DNA of 64,000 bases from Clusia tigrina. Taxonomy: Eukaryota; Arthropoda; Insecta; Diptera; Clusiidae. The DNA lies in assembly GCA_920105625.2 (NCBI GenBank), contig OV050032.1:131407897-131471896 (forward strand), read 5' to 3'. This document shows, one piece after another, positions 49,351 through 63,426 of this stretch. The notes below the pieces were generated by a model. The model was not told the DNA's origin. It did not search any database and was given only the letters and a program-made list of their open reading frames with translations. Numbering within the stretch: position 1 is the stretch's first letter; each line of letters opens with the position of its first letter. The position numbers and the translations under genes are program-made.

Positions 49351-49936
49351 TTCGGTGTTATTATTATAATTAAAATTTGGTATAACTCCAACACTCAGTA
49401 TGATCCAATACAAGGACATATCCAGGTGGGGAGTTTGACTGAGGCGGTACATCTCTCAAATAATAACGGAGGTGTGCTAATTATAAGTCCCAACAAGGTG
49501 TGCTAGTTGGGACTTAGTGCTCAGTATGATCCAATCCAAAGGACATATCCAGGTTGGGAGTTTGACGGAGGCGGTACATCTCTCAAATAATAACGGAGGT
49601 GTGCTAATTATAAGTCCCAACAAGGTGTGCTAATTATAATTCGGTGTTATTATTATAATTAAAATTTGGTATAACTCCAACACTCAGTATGATCCAATCC
49701 AAAGGACATATCCAGGTGGGGAGTTTGACTGAGGCGGTACATCTCTCAAATAATAACGGAGGTGTGCTAATTATAAGTCCCAACAAGGTGTGCTAATTAT
49801 AATTCGGTGTTATTATTATAATTAAAATTTGGTATAACTCCAACACTCAGTATGATCCAATTCAAGGACATATCCAGGTGGGGAGTTTGACTGAGGCGGT
49901 ACATCTCTCAAATAATAACGGAGGTGTGCTAATTAT
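49351..49936 (+). repeat. Domain-V 28S monomer array 10 (4 monomers)
   Basis: CAATACAAGG first monomer, hairpin second (49484-49516). Confidence 0.9.
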
Positions 49937-50425
49937 ACCTGAATGGCAAAAAGTGGTGGTCCGGTAGTTGGGTGAGACACGCCAACTATGGAAATAAACT
50001 TTAAAATTAATTTAAACAATATTTTTGTAAATTTAAAAATTTTCCATACAAAAAAACTAAAATAAGATGTTACCGCCAAGAAATCTATATAGTTGGTCGA
50101 CCTGAATGACAAAAAGTGGTGGTTTGGTAGTTGAGTGGGGCCCTCCAACTAATGATATGAACTTAAATATCAATTAAAACAATATTTTGGTAAATTTAAA
50201 AATTTTCCATACAAAAAAACTAAGATAAGATGTTACCGCCAAGAAATCTATATAGTGGGTCGACCTGAATGGCAAAAAGTTGTGGTTTGGTAGTTGAGTG
50301 GGGCCCTCCAAGTAATGATATGAAGTTAAATATCAATTAAAACAATATTTTTGTAAATTGAAAAATTTTTCATACAAAAAAACTAAGATAAGATGTTACC
50401 GCCAAGAAATCTATATAGTTGGTCG
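49937..50425. repeat. 163-bp spacer monomer triplet before tag 11
   Basis: S-leading triplet. Copy 2 has CTGAATGACAAAAAG, shared only with the triplet at 3194. Confidence 0.93.
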
Positions 50426-50433
50426 ACCTGGTT

Positions 50434-50497
50434 GTAAGTGGTAGAGCAGCTGCCATACTGCGATCCACTGAAGCTTATCCTTTGCTTGACGATTCGA
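50434..50497 (+). pseudogene. 28S rRNA 3'-terminal fragment (tag 11)
   Basis: 64-bp 28S 3'-end copy, same sequence as tag 2. Confidence 0.82.
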
Positions 50498-50625
50498 GAA
50501 AAAAAATCGAAAAAAATTTTATATGTAAATAAATACCATTATATATATATATAAGATATTATTATATATTTATTATACTCCTACAAATCATCATCGTGTT
50601 TGTTTTGTGTATATAATATTATATA

Positions 50626-50667
<42 letters not shown>

Positions 50668-50854
50668 ATGGATGCTGAGATGATGTATATTTTTTATATA
50701 TATATATATAAAATAATATTAATTATTTATATATATAATGTCTATAATATATATTATTTTATAATACATATAATACTACTTTATTGTATTTATATAATAT
50801 TTTTTGGATATTATATAAATCGAATATGTGAGATATATAGATTATGCTATATAT
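50498..50854. repeat. AT-rich spacer, short TA tract, S type
   Basis: S-type with TGTTTTGTGTA and ATATAATATATATA changes at the start of the first TA tract; second tract ~17 bp. Confidence 0.85.
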
Positions 50855-52342
50855 GTCCACTTGGGTGTGCTAATTATAAGTCCCACCTAGGTGTGCTAAT
50901 TATAAGTCCTACCTTGGTGTGCTAATTATAAGTCCCAACAAGGTGTGCTAATTATAAGTCCCTTTTGGGTGTGTGTCAATTTAAAGTGAGAACTCTAAAA
51001 ATTTTTTCGATACCAATGTTGGAATTAATTTACACAATGGTGGAATTAATTTACACAATGTTGGAATTAATTTACACAATGTTGGAATTAATTTACACAA
51101 TTAACTTGGAATTAATTTGGACAATTTTGTTGGAATTAATTTGGACAGTTTTTGTGTAAATTTCAAAATTCTATCGTTGCTATTTCATCTGGGTGTGCTA
51201 ATTATAAGTCCCAACAAGGTGTGCTAATTATAAGTCCCACCTAGGTGTGCTAATTATAAGTCCTACCTTGGTGTGCTAATTATAAGTCCCATTTGGGTGT
51301 GTGTCAATTTAATGTGAGAAAACTAAAAATTTTTTCGCCATGAATGTTGGAATTAATTTACACAACTAACTTGGAATTAATCTGGACAATTTTGTTGGAA
51401 TTAATTTGGACAGTTTTTGTGTAAATTTCAAAATTCTATCGTTGCTATTTCATCTCGGTGTGCTAATTATAAGTCCCAACAAGGTGTGCTAATTATAAGT
51501 CCCACCTAGGTGTGCTAATTATAAGTCCTACCTTAGTGTGCTAATTATAAGTCCCATTTGGGTGTGTGTGAATTTAAAGTGAGAAATCCAACATTTTTTC
51601 GATATCAATGTTGGAATTAATTTACACAATTAACTTGGAGTTAATCTGGACAATTTTGTTGGAATTAATTTGGACAGTTTTTGTGGAAATTTCTAAATTC
51701 TATCGTTGCTATTTCATCTTGGTGTGCTAATTATAAGTCCCAACAAGGTGTGCTAATTATATGTCCACTTTGGTGTGCTATTTATATGTCCCACCTAGGT
51801 GTGCTAATTATAAGTCCCATTTGGGTGTGTGTCAATTTAATGTGAGAAAACTAAAAATTTTTTCACTTTGAATGTTGGAATTAATTTACACAATTAACTT
51901 GGAATTAATCTGGACAATTTTGTTGGAATTAATTTGGACAGTTTTTGTGTAAATTTCAAAATTCTATCGTTGCTATTTCATCTGGGTGTGCTAATTATAA
52001 GTCCCAACAAGGTGTGCTAATTATAAGTCCCACCGAGGTGTGCTAATTATAAGTCCTACCTTGGTGTGCTAATTATAAGTCCCATTTGGGTGTGTGTCAA
52101 TTTAATGTGAGAAATCTAAAAATTTTTTCGCTATGAATGTTGGAATTAATTTACACAATTAACTTGGAATTAATCTGGACAATTTTGTTGGAATTAATTT
52201 GGACAGTTTTTGTGTAAATTTCAAAATTCTATCGTTGCTATTTCATCTCGGTGTGCTATTTATAAGTCCCAACTAGGTGTGCTAATTATAAGTCCACTTG
52301 GGAGTGCTAATTATAAGTCCCAACAAGGTGTGCTAATTATAA
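50855..52342. repeat. Minisatellite and module block, E-A-B-C-D
   Basis: Complete set, nearly the same as 4110-5607, including CCTTAGTGTG (~51532). Confidence 0.9.
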
Positions 52343-53090
52343 TTCGGTGTTATTATTATAATTAAAATTTGGTATAACTCCAACACTCAGTATGATCCAA
52401 TTCAAGGACATAGCCAGGTGGGGAGTTTGACTGAGGCGGTACATCTCTCAAATAATAACGGAGGTGTGCTAATTATAAGTCCCAACAAGGTGTGCTAGTT
52501 GGGACTTAGTGCTCAGTATGATCCAATCCAAAGGACATATCCAGGTTGGGAGTTTGACGGAGGCGGTACATCTCTCAAATAATAACGGAGGTGTGCTAAT
52601 TATAAGTCCCAACAAGGTGTGCTAATTATAATTCGGTGTTATTATTATAATTAAAATTTGGTATAACTCCAACACTCAGTATGATCCAATCCAAAGGACA
52701 TATCCAGGTGGGGAGTTTGACTGAAGCGGTACATCTCTCAAATAATAACGGAGGTGTGCTAATTATAAGTCCCAACAAGGTGTGCTAATTATAATTCGGT
52801 GTTATTATTATAATTAAAATTTGGTATAACTCCAACACTCAGTATGATCCAATTCAAGGACATATCCAGGTGGGGAGTTTGACTGAGGCGGTACATCTCT
52901 CAAATAATAACGGAGGTGTGCTAATTATAAGTCCCAACAAGGTGTGCTAATTATAATTCGGTGTTATTATTATAATTAAAATTTGGTATAACTCCAACAC
53001 TCAGTATGATCCAATTCAAGGACATATCCAGGTGGGGAGTTTGACTGAGGCGGTACATCTCTCAAATAATAACGGAGGTGTGCTAATTAT
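52343..53090 (+). repeat. Domain-V 28S monomer array 11 (5 monomers)
   Basis: GACATAGCC first monomer, hairpin second (52476-52508), GACTGAAGCGG third; matches array 2 in make-up. Confidence 0.9.
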
Positions 53091-53579
53091 ACCTGAATGG
53101 CAAAAAGTGGTGGTCCGGTAGTTGGGTGAGACACGCCAACTATGGAAATAAACTTTAAAATTAATTTAAACAATATTTTTGTAAATTTAAAAATTTTCCA
53201 TACAAAAAAACTAAGATAAGATGTTACCGCCAAGAAATCTATATAGTTGGTCGACCTGAATGGCAAAAAGTGGTGGTTTGGTAGTTGAGTGGGGCCCTCC
53301 AACTAATGATATGAACTTAAATATCAATTAAAACAATATTTTGGTAAATTTAAAAATTTTCCATACAAAAAAACTAAGATAAGATGTTACCGCCAAGAAA
53401 TCTATATAGTTGGTCGACCTGAATGGCAAAAAGTGGTGGTTTGGTAGTTGAGTGGGGCCCTCCAACTAATGATATGAACTTAAATATCAATTAAAACAAT
53501 ATTTTTGTAAATTTAAAAATTTTCCATACAAAAAAACTAAGATAAGATGTTACCGCCAAGAAATCTATATAGTTGGTCG
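53091..53579. repeat. 163-bp spacer monomer triplet before tag 12
   Basis: L-leading triplet, 489 bp. Confidence 0.93.
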
Positions 53580-53587
53580 ACCTGGTT

Positions 53588-53651
53588 GTAAGTGGTAGAG
53601 CAGCTGCCATACTGCGATCCACTGAAGCTTATCCTTTGCTTGACGATTCGA
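53588..53651 (+). pseudogene. 28S rRNA 3'-terminal fragment (tag 12)
   Basis: 64-bp 28S 3'-end copy opening the last long unit (7.9 kb). Confidence 0.82.
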
Positions 53652-53781
53652 GAAAAAAAAATCGAAAAAAATTGTATATGTAAATAAATACCATTATATA
53701 TATATAAGATATTATTATATATTTATTATACTCCTACAAATCATCATCGTGTTTGTATTGTGTATATAATATTATATAATA

Positions 53782-53820
<39 letters not shown>

Positions 53821-53841
53821 ATGGATGCTGAGATGATGTAT

Positions 53842-53910
<69 letters not shown>

Positions 53911-54049
53911 ATATTAATTATTTATATATATAATGTCTATAATATATATTATTTTATAATACATATAATACTACTTTATTGTATTTATATAATATTTTTT
54001 GGATATTATATAAATCGAATATGTGAGATATATAGATTATGCTATATAT
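53652..54049. repeat. AT-rich spacer with long TA tract, L type
   Basis: L-type, second TA tract ~57 bp (about 53849-53905), followed by ATAAAAAAATATT instead of ATAAAATAATATT. Confidence 0.85.
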
Positions 54050-55285
54050 GTCCACTTGGGTGTGCTAATTATAAGTCCCACCTAGGTGTGCTAATTATAA
54101 GTCCTACCTTGGTGTGCTAATTATAAGTCCCAACAAGGTGTGCTAATTATAAATCTACTTGGGTGTGCTATTTATAAGTCCACTTGGGTGTGCTAATTAT
54201 AAGTCCCAACAAGGTGTGCTAATTATAAGTCCCATTTGGGTGTGTGTCAATTTAATGTGAGAAAACTAAAAATTTTTTCGCCATGAATGTTGGAATTAAT
54301 TTACACAACTAACTTGGAATTAATCTGGACAATTTTGTTGGAATTAATTTGGACAGTTTTTGTGGAAATTTCAAAATTCTATCGTTGCTATTTTATCTCG
54401 GTGTGCTAATTATAAGTCCCAACAAGGTGTGCTAATTATAAGTCCCACCTAGGTGTGCTAATTATAAGTCCTACCTTGGTGTGCTAATTATAAGTCCCAT
54501 TTGGATGTGTGTCAATTTAAAGTGAGAAATCCAACATTTTTTCGATATCAATGTTGGAATTAATTTACACAATTAACTTGGAATTAATCTGGACAATTTT
54601 GTTGGAATTAATTTGGACAGTTTTTGTGGAAATTTCTAAATTCTATCGTTGCTATTTCATCTTGGTGTGCTAATTATAAGTCCCAACAAGGTGTGCTAAT
54701 TATATGTCCACTTTGGTGTGCTATTTATATGTCCCACCTAGGTGTGCTAATTATAAGTCCCATTTGGGTGTGTGTCAATTTAATGTGAGAAAACTAAAAA
54801 TTTTTTCACTTTGAATGTTGGAATTAATTTACACAATTAACTTGGAATTAATCTGGACAATTTTGTTGGAATTAATTTGGACAGTTTTTGTGTAAATTTC
54901 AAAATTCTATCGTTGCTATTTCATCTGGGTGTGCTAATTATAAGTCCCAACAAGGTGTGCTAATTATAAGTCCCACCGAGGTGTGCTAATTATAAGTCCT
55001 ACCTTGGTGTGCTAATTATAAGTCCCATTTGGGTGTGTGTCAATTTAATGTGAGAAAACTAAAAATTTTTTCACTTTGAATGTTGGAATTAATTTACACA
55101 ATTAACTTGGAATTAATCTGGACAATTTTGTTGGAATTAATTTGGACAGTTTTTGTGTAAATTTCAAAATTCTATCGTTGCTATTTCATCTCGGTGTGCT
55201 ATTTATAAGTCCCAACTAGGTGTGCTAATTATAAGTCCACTTGGGAGTGCTAATTATAAGTCCCAACAAGGTGTGCTAATTATAA
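54050..55285. repeat. Minisatellite and module block, A-B-C-C
   Basis: The last module starts like C (AAAACTAAAAATTTTTTCACTTTG, ~55056-55080) where all comparable blocks have D, but keeps the D-type right edge (CATCTCGG). This looks like gene conversion of D by C. Confidence 0.9.
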
Positions 55286-57320
55286 TTCGGTGTTATTATT
55301 ATAATTAAAATTTGGTATAACTCCAACACTCAGTATGATCCAATTCAAGGACATATCCAGGTGGGGAGTTTGACTGAGGCGGTACATCTCTCAAATAATA
55401 ACGGAGGTGTGCTAATTATAAGTCCCAACAAGGTGTGCTAGTTGGGACTTAGTGCTCAGTATGATCCAATCCAAAGGACATATCCAGGTTGGGAGTTTGA
55501 CGGAGGCGGTACATCTCTCAAATAATAACGGAGGTGTGCTAATTATAAGTCCCAACAAGGTGTGCTAATTATAATTCGGTGTTATTATTATAATTAAAAT
55601 TTGGTATAACTCCAACACTCAGTATGATCCAATCCAAAGGACATATCCAGGTGGGGAGTTTGACTGAGGCGGTACATCTCTGAAATAATAACGGAGGTGT
55701 GCTAATTATAAGTCCCAACAAGGTGTGCTAATTATAATTCGGTGTTATTATTATAATTAAAATTTGGTATAACTCCAACACTCAGTATGATCCAATTCAA
55801 GGACATATCCAGGTGGGGAGTTTGACTGAGGCGGTACATCTCTCAAATAATAACGGAGGTGTGCTAATTATAAGTCCCAACAAGGTGTGCTAATTATAAT
55901 TCGGTGTTATTATTATAATTAAAATTTGGTATAACTCCAACACTCAGTATGATCCAATTCAAGGACATATCCAGGTGGGGAGTTTGACTGAGGCGGTACA
56001 TCTCTCAAATAATAACGGAGGTGTGCTAATTATAAGTCCCAACAAGGTGTGCTAATTATAATTCGGTGTTATTATTATAATTAAAATTTGGTATAACTCA
56101 ACACTCAGTATGATCCAATTCAAGGACATATCCAGGTGGGGAGTTTGACTGAGGCGGTACATCTCTCAAATAATAACGGAGGTGTGCTAATTATAAGTCC
56201 CAACAAGGTGTGCTAATTATAATTCGGTGTTATTATTATAATTAAAATTTGGTATAACTCCAACACTCAGTATGATCCAATCCAAAGGACATATCCAGGT
56301 GGGGAGTTTGACCGTGGCGGTACATCTCTCAAATGATAACGGAGGTGTGCTAATTATAAGTCCCAACAAGGTGTGCTAATTATAATTCGGTGTTATTATT
56401 ATAATTAAAATTTGGTATAACTCCAAAACTCAGTATGATCCAATCCAAAGGACATATCCAGGTGGGGAGTTTGACTGAGGCGGTGCATCTCTCAAATAAT
56501 AACGGAGGTGTGCTAATTATAAGTCCCAAAAAGGTGTGCTAATTATAATTCGGTGTTATTATTATAATTAAAATTTGGTATAACTCCAACACTCAGTATG
56601 ATCCAATCCAAAGGACATATCCAGGTGGGGAGTTTGACTGAGGCGGTACATCTCTCAAATAATAACGGAGGTGTGCTAATTATAAGTCCCAACAAGGTGT
56701 GCTAATTATAATTCGGTGTTATTATTATAATTAAAATTTGGTATAACTCCAACACTCAGTATGATCCAATTCAAGGACATATCCAGGTTGGGAGTTTGAC
56801 TGAGGCGGTACATCTCTCAAATAATAACGGAGGTGTGCTAATTATAAGTCCCAACAAGGTGTGCTAATTATAATTCGGTGTTATTATTATAATTAAAATT
56901 TGGTATAACTCCAACACTCAGTATGATCCAATCCAAAGGACATATCCAGGTGGGGAGTTTGATTGTGGCGGTACATCTCTCAAATAATAACGGAGGTGTG
57001 CTAATTAAAAGTCCCACCTAGGTGTGCTAAATATAATTCGGTGTTATTATTATATTTAAAATTTGGTATAACTCCAACACTCAGTATGATCCAATCCAAA
57101 GGACATATCCAGGTGGGGAGTTTGACTGAGGCGGTACATCTCTCAAATAATAACGGAGGTGTGCTAATTATAAGTCCCAACAAGGTGTGCTAATTATAAT
57201 TCGGTGTTATTATTATAATTAAAATTTGGTATAACTCCAACACTCAGTATGATCCAATCCAAAGGACATATCCAGGTGTGGAGTTTGACTGAGGCGGTAC
57301 ATCTCTCAAATGATAACGGA
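55286..57320 (+). repeat. Domain-V 28S monomer array 12a (about 13 monomers)
   Basis: Hairpin monomer second (55419-55451). Its series of private variants parallels array 4a at +43,558 bp: CTCTGAAAT, GACCGTGGCGG, AAAAAGGTGTG, GATTGTGGCGG, AAATATAATTCGG. It also has ATAACTCAACAC (one C lost, ~56095) and GGCGGTGCATC. Confidence 0.9.
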
Positions 57321-58206
57321 GGTGTGCTAATTATAAGTCCCAACAAGGTGTGCTAATTATAAGTCCCACCTAGGTGTGCTAATTATAAGTCCTACCTTGG
57401 TGTGCTAATTATAAGTCCCATTTGGATGTGTGTCAATTTAAAGTGAGAAATCCAACATTTTTTCGATATCAATGTTGGAATTAATTTACACAATTAACTT
57501 GGAATTAATCTGGACAATTTTGTTGGAATTAATTTGGACAGTTTTTGTGGAAATTTCTAAATTCTATCGTTGCTATTTCATCTTGGTGTGCTAATTATAA
57601 GTCCCAACAAGGTGTGCTAATTATATGTCCACTTTGGTGTGCTATTTATATGTCCCACCTAGGTGTGCTAATTATAAGTCCCATTTGGGTGTGTGTCAAT
57701 TTAATGTGAGAAAACTAAAAATTTTTTCACTTTGAATATTGGAATTAATTTACACAATTAACTTGGAATTAATCTGGACAGTTTTGTTGGAATTAATTTG
57801 GACAGTTTTTGTGTAAATTTCAAAATTCTATCGTTGCTATTTCATCTGGGTGTGCTAATTATAAGTCCCAACAAGGTGTGCTAATTATAAGTCCCACCGA
57901 GGTGTGCTAATTATAAGTCCTACCTTGGTGTGCTAATTATAAGTCCCATTTGGGTGTGTGTCAATTTAATGTGAGAAATCTAAAAATTTTTTCGCTATGA
58001 ATGTTGGAATTAATTTACACAATTAACTTGGAATTAATCTGGACAATTTTGTTGGAATTAATTTGGACAGTTTTTGTGTAAATTTCAAAATTCTATCGTT
58101 GCTATTTCATCTCGGTGTGCTATTTATAAGTCCCAACTAGGTGTGCTAATTATAAGTGAACTTGGGAGTGCTAATTATAAGTCCCAAGGAGGTGTGCTAA
58201 TTATAA
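57321..58206. repeat. Minisatellite and module block, B-C-D
   Basis: Counterpart of 13771-14648, sharing TTGAATATTGG and GTCCCAAGGAGG. AAGTGAACTTGGG (~58156) is its own change. Confidence 0.9.
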
Positions 58207-59106
58207 TTCGGTGTTATTATTATAATTAAAATTTGGTATAACTCCAACACTCAGTATGATCCAATTCAAGGACATATCCAGGTGGGGAGTTTGACTGAGG
58301 CGGTACATCTCTCAAATAATAACGGAGGTGTGCTAATTATAAGTCCCAACAAGGTGTGCTAGTTGGGACTTAGTGCTCAGTATGATCCAATCCAAGGGAC
58401 ATATCCAGGTTGGGAGTTTGACTGAGGCGGTACATCTCTCAAATAATAACGGAGGTGTGCTAATTATAAGTCCCAACAAGGTGTGCTAATTATAATTCGG
58501 TGTTATTATTATAATTAAAATTTGGTATAACTCCAAAACTCAGTATGATCCAATCCAAAGGACATATCCAGGTGGGGAGTTTGACTGAGGCGGTACATAT
58601 CTCAAATAATAACGGAGGTGTGCTAATTATAAGTCCCAACAAGGTGTGCTAATTATAATTCGGTGTTATTATTATTATTAAAATTTGGTATAACTCCAAC
58701 ACTCAGTATGATCCAATCCAAAGGACATATCCAGGTGGGGAGTTTGACTGAGGCGGTACATCTCTCAAATAATAACGGAGGTGTGCTAATTATAAGTCCC
58801 AACAAGGTGTGCTAATTATAATTCGGTGTTATTATTATAATTGAAATTTGGTATAACTCCAACACGCAGTATGATCCAATCCAAAGGACATATCCAGGTG
58901 GGGAGTTTGACTGAGGCGGTACATCTCTCAAATAATAACGGAGGTGTGCTAATTATAAGTCTCAACAAGGTGTGCTAATTATAATTCGGTGTTATTATTA
59001 TAATTAAAATTTGGTATAACTCCAACACTCAGTATGATCCAATCCAAAGGACATATCCAGGTTGGGAGTTTGACTGAGGCGGTACATCTCTCAAATAATA
59101 ACGGAG
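58207..59106 (+). repeat. Domain-V 28S monomer array 12b (6 monomers)
   Basis: Hairpin monomer second (58340-58372). Shares GTACATATCTC, ATTATTATTATTAAAATT, AACACGCAG and AAGTCTCAAC with array 4b. Confidence 0.9.
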
Positions 59107-60256
59107 GTGTGCTAATTATAAGTCCCAACAAGGTGTGCTAATTATAAGTCCCACCTAGGTGTGCTAATTAGAGGTCCTACCTTGGTGTGCTAATTATAAG
59201 TCCCATTTGGGTGTGTGTCAATTTAATGTGAGAAAACTAAAAATTTTTTCGCCATGAATGTTGGAATTAATTTACACAACTAACTTGGAATTAATCTGGA
59301 CAATTTTGTTGGAATTAATTTGGACAGTTTTTGTGTAAATTTCAAAATTCTATCGTTGCTATTTCATCTCGGTGTGCTAATTATAAGTCCCAACAAGGTG
59401 TGCTAATTATAAGTCCCACCTAGGTGTGCTAATTATAAGTCCTACCTTGGTGTGCTAATTATAAGTCCCATTTGGATGTGTGTCAATTTAAAGTGAGAAA
59501 TCCAACATTTTTTCGATATCAATGTTGGAATTAGTTTACACAATTAACTTGGAATTAATCTGGACAATTTTGTTGGAATTAATTTGGACAGTTTTTGTGG
59601 AAATTTCTAAATTCTATCGTTGCTATTTCATCTTGGTGTGCTAATTATAAGTCCCAACAAGGTGTGCTAATTATATGTCCACTTTGGTGTGCTATTTATA
59701 TGTCCCACCTAGGTGTGCTAATTATAAGTCCCATTTGGGTGTGTGTCAATTTAATGTGAGAAAACTAAAAATTTTTTCACTTTGAATGTTGGAATTAATT
59801 TACACAATTAACTTGGAATTAATCTGGACAATTTTGTTGGAATTAATTTGGACAGTTTTTGTGTAAATTTCAAAATTCTATCGTTGCTATTTCATCTGGG
59901 TGTGCTAATTATAAGTCCCAACAAGGTGTGCTAATTATAAGTCCCACCGAGGTGTGCTAATTATAAGTCCTACCTTGGTGTGCTAATTATAAGTCCCATT
60001 TGGGTGTGTGTCAATTTAATGTGAGAAATCTAAAAATTTTTTCGCTATGAATGTTGGAATTAATTTACACAATTAACTTGGAATTAATCTGGACAATTTT
60101 GTTGGAATTAATTTGGACAGTTTTTGTGTAAATTTCAAAATTCTATCGTTGCTATTTCATCTCGGTGTGCTATTTATAAGTCCCAACTAGGTGTGCTAAT
60201 TATAAGTCCAATTGGGAGTGCTAATTATAAGTCCCAACAAGGTGTGCTAATTATAA
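59107..60256. repeat. Minisatellite and module block, A-B-C-D
   Basis: Left end matches 15551 (AATTAGAGGTCC). From module B onward it matches the block at 20034 instead (GGAATTAGTTTACAC ~59528, AAGTCCAATTGGGAG ~60204), so a switch point lies within. Confidence 0.9.
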
Positions 60257-61005
60257 TTCGGTGTTATTATTATAATTAAAATTTGGTATAACTCCAACAC
60301 TCAGTATGATCCAATTCAAGGACATATCCAGGTGGGGAGTTTGACTGAGGCGGTACATCTCTCAAATAATAACGGAGGTGTGCTAATTATAAGTCCCAAC
60401 AAGGTGTGCTAGTTGGGACTTAGTGCTCAGTATGATCCAATCCAAAGGACATATCCAGGTTGGGAGTTTGACGGAGGCGGTACATCTCTCAAATAATAAC
60501 GGAGGTGTGCTAATTATAAGTCCCAACAAGGTGTGCTAATTATAATTCGGTGTTATTATTATAATTAAAATTTGGTATAACTCCAACACTCAGTATGATC
60601 CAATCCAAAGGACATATCCAGGTGGGGAGTTTGACTGAGGCGGTACATCTCTCAAATAATAACGGAGGTGTGCTAATTATAAGTCCCAACAAGGTGTGCT
60701 AATTATAATTCGGTGTTATTATTATAATTAAAATTTGGTATAACTCCAACACTCAGTATGATCCAATTCAAGGACATATCCAGGTGGGGAGTTTGACTGA
60801 GGCGGTACATCTCTCAAATAATAACGGAGGTGTGCTAATTATAAGTCCCAACAAGGTGTGCTAATTATAATTCGGTGTTATTATTATAATTAAAATTTGG
60901 TATAACTCCAACACTCAGTATGATCCAATCCAAAGGACATATCCAGGTGGGGAGTTTGACTGAGGCGGTACATCTCTCAAATAATAACGGAGGTGTGCTA
61001 ATTAT
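60257..61005 (+). repeat. Domain-V 28S monomer array 12c (5 monomers)
   Basis: Hairpin monomer second (60390-60422), present here although array 5, with the same left flank, has lost it. Confidence 0.9.
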
Positions 61006-61494
61006 ACCTGAATGGCAAAAAGTGGTGGTCCGGTAGTTGGGTGAGACACGCCAACTATGGAAATAAACTTTAAAATTAATTTAAACAATATTTTTGTAAA
61101 TTTAAAAATTTTCCATACAAAAAAACTAAGATAAGATGTTACCGCCAAGAAATCTATATAGTTGGTCGACCTGAATGGCAAAAAGTGGTGGTTTGGTAGT
61201 TGAGTGGGGCCCTCCATCTAATGATATGAACTTAAATATCAATTAAAACAATATTTTGGTAAATTTAAAAATTTTCCATACAAAAAAACTAAGATAAGAT
61301 GTTACCGCCAAGAAATCTATATAGTTGGTCGACCTGAATGGCAAAAAGTGGTGGTTTGGTAGTTGAGTGGGGCCCTCCAACTAATGATATGAACTTAAAT
61401 ATCAATTAAAACAATATTTTTGTAAATTTAAAAATTTTCCATACAAAAAAACTAAGATAAGATGTTACCGCCAAGAAATCTATATAGTTGGTCG
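61006..61494. repeat. 163-bp spacer monomer triplet before tag 13
   Basis: Triplet with CCCTCCATCTAATG as in the one at 22169, supporting shared descent of those two unit ends. Confidence 0.93.
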
Positions 61495-61502
61495 ACCTGG
61501 TT

Positions 61503-61566
61503 GTAAGTGGTAGAGCAGCTGCCATACTGCGATCCACTGAAGCTTATCCTTTGCTTGACGATTCGA
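61503..61566 (+). pseudogene. 28S rRNA 3'-terminal fragment (tag 13)
   Basis: 64-bp 28S 3'-end copy; the last tag in the window. Confidence 0.82.
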
Positions 61567-61914
61567 GAAAAAAAAATCGAAAAAAATTTTATATGTAAAT
61601 AAATACCATTATATATATATATAAGATATTATTATATATTTATTATACTCCTACAAATCATCATCGTGTTTGTATTGTGTATATAATATTATATAATATA
61701 CTATATATATATATATATATATATTGTATGGATGCTGAGATGATGTATATTTTTTATATATATATATATAAAATAATATTAATTATTTATATATATAATG
61801 TCTATAATATATATTATTTTATAATACATATAATACTACTTTATTGTATTTATATAATATTTTTTGGATATTATATAAATCGAATATGTGAGATATATAG
61901 ATTATGCTATATAT
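61567..61914. repeat. AT-rich spacer, short TA tract, S type
   Basis: S-type; both TA tracts are short (the second ~61754-61771). At 348 bp it is the shortest spacer. Confidence 0.85.
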
Positions 61915-63426
61915 GTCCACTTGGGTGTGCTAATTATAAGTCCCACCTAGGTGTGCTAATTATAAGTCCTACCTTGGTGTGCTAATTATAAGTCCCAACA
62001 AGGTGTGCTAATTATAAGTCCCTTTTGGGTGTGTGTCAATTTAAAGTGAGAAATCTAAAAATTTTTTCGATACCAATGTTGGAATTAATTTACACAATGG
62101 TGGAATTAATTTACACAATGTTGGAATTAATTTACACAATGTTGGAATTAATTTACACAATTAACTTGGAATTAATTTGGACAATTTTGTTGGAATTAAT
62201 TTGGACAGTTTTTGTGTAAATTTCAAAATTCTATCGTTGCTATTTCATCTGGGTGTGCTAATTATAAGTCCCAACAAGGTGTGCTAATTATAAATCCACT
62301 TGGGTGTGCTATTTATAAGTCCACTTGGGTGTGCTAATTATAAGTCCCAACAAGGTGTGCTAATTATAAGTCCCATTTGGGTGTGTGTCAATTTAATGTG
62401 AGAAAACTAAAAATTTTTTCGCCATGAATGTTGGAATTAATTTACACAACTAACTTGGAATTAATCTGGACAATTTTGTTGGAATTAATTTGGACAGTTT
62501 TTGTGTAAATTTCAAAATTCTATCGTTGCTATTTCATCTCGGTGTGCTAATTATATGTCCCAACAAGGTGTGCTAATTATAAGTCCCACCTAGGTGTGCT
62601 AATTATAAGTCCTACCTTGGTGTGCTAATTATAAGTCCCATTTGGATGTGTGTCAATTTAAAGTGAGAAATCCAACATTTTTTCGATATCAATGTTGGAA
62701 TTAATTTACACAATTAACTTGGAATTAATCTGGACAATTTTGTTGGAATTAATTTGGACAGTTTTTGTGGAAATTTCTAAATTCTATCGTTGCTATTTCA
62801 TCTTGGTGTGCTAATTATAAGTCCCAACAAGGTGTGCTAATTATATGTCCACTTTGGTGTGCTATTTATATGTCCCACCTAGGTGTGCTAATTATAAGTC
62901 CCATTTGGGTGTGTGTCAATTTAATGTGAGAAAACTAAAAATTTTTTCACTTTGAATGTTGGAATTAATTTACACAATTAACTTGGAATTAATCTGGACA
63001 ATTTTGTTGGAATTAATTTGGACAGTTTTTGTGTAAATTTCAAAATTCTATCGTTGCTATTTCATCTGGGTGTGCTAATTATAAGTCCCAACAAGGTGTG
63101 CTAATTATAAGTCCCACCGAGGTGTGCTAATTATAAGTCCATCCTTGGTGTGCTAATTATAAGTCCCATTTGGGTGTGTGTCAATTTAATGTGAGAAATC
63201 TAAAAATTTTTTCGCTATGAATGTTGGAATTAATTTACACAATTAACTTGGAATTAATCTGGACAATTTTGTTGGAATTAATTTGGACAGTTTTTGTGTA
63301 AATTTCAAAATTCTATCGTTGCTATTTCATCTCGGTGTGCTATTTATAAGTCCCAACTAGGTGTGCTAATTATAAGTCCACTTGGGAGTGCTAATTATAA
63401 GTCCCAACAAGGTGTGCTAATTATAA
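61915..63426. repeat. Minisatellite and module block, E-A-B-C-D
   Basis: Complete set, closest to 23084-24595 and 10216-11727 (AATTATATGTCCCAAC ~62551). AAGTCCATCCTTGG (~63136) is private. Confidence 0.9.
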
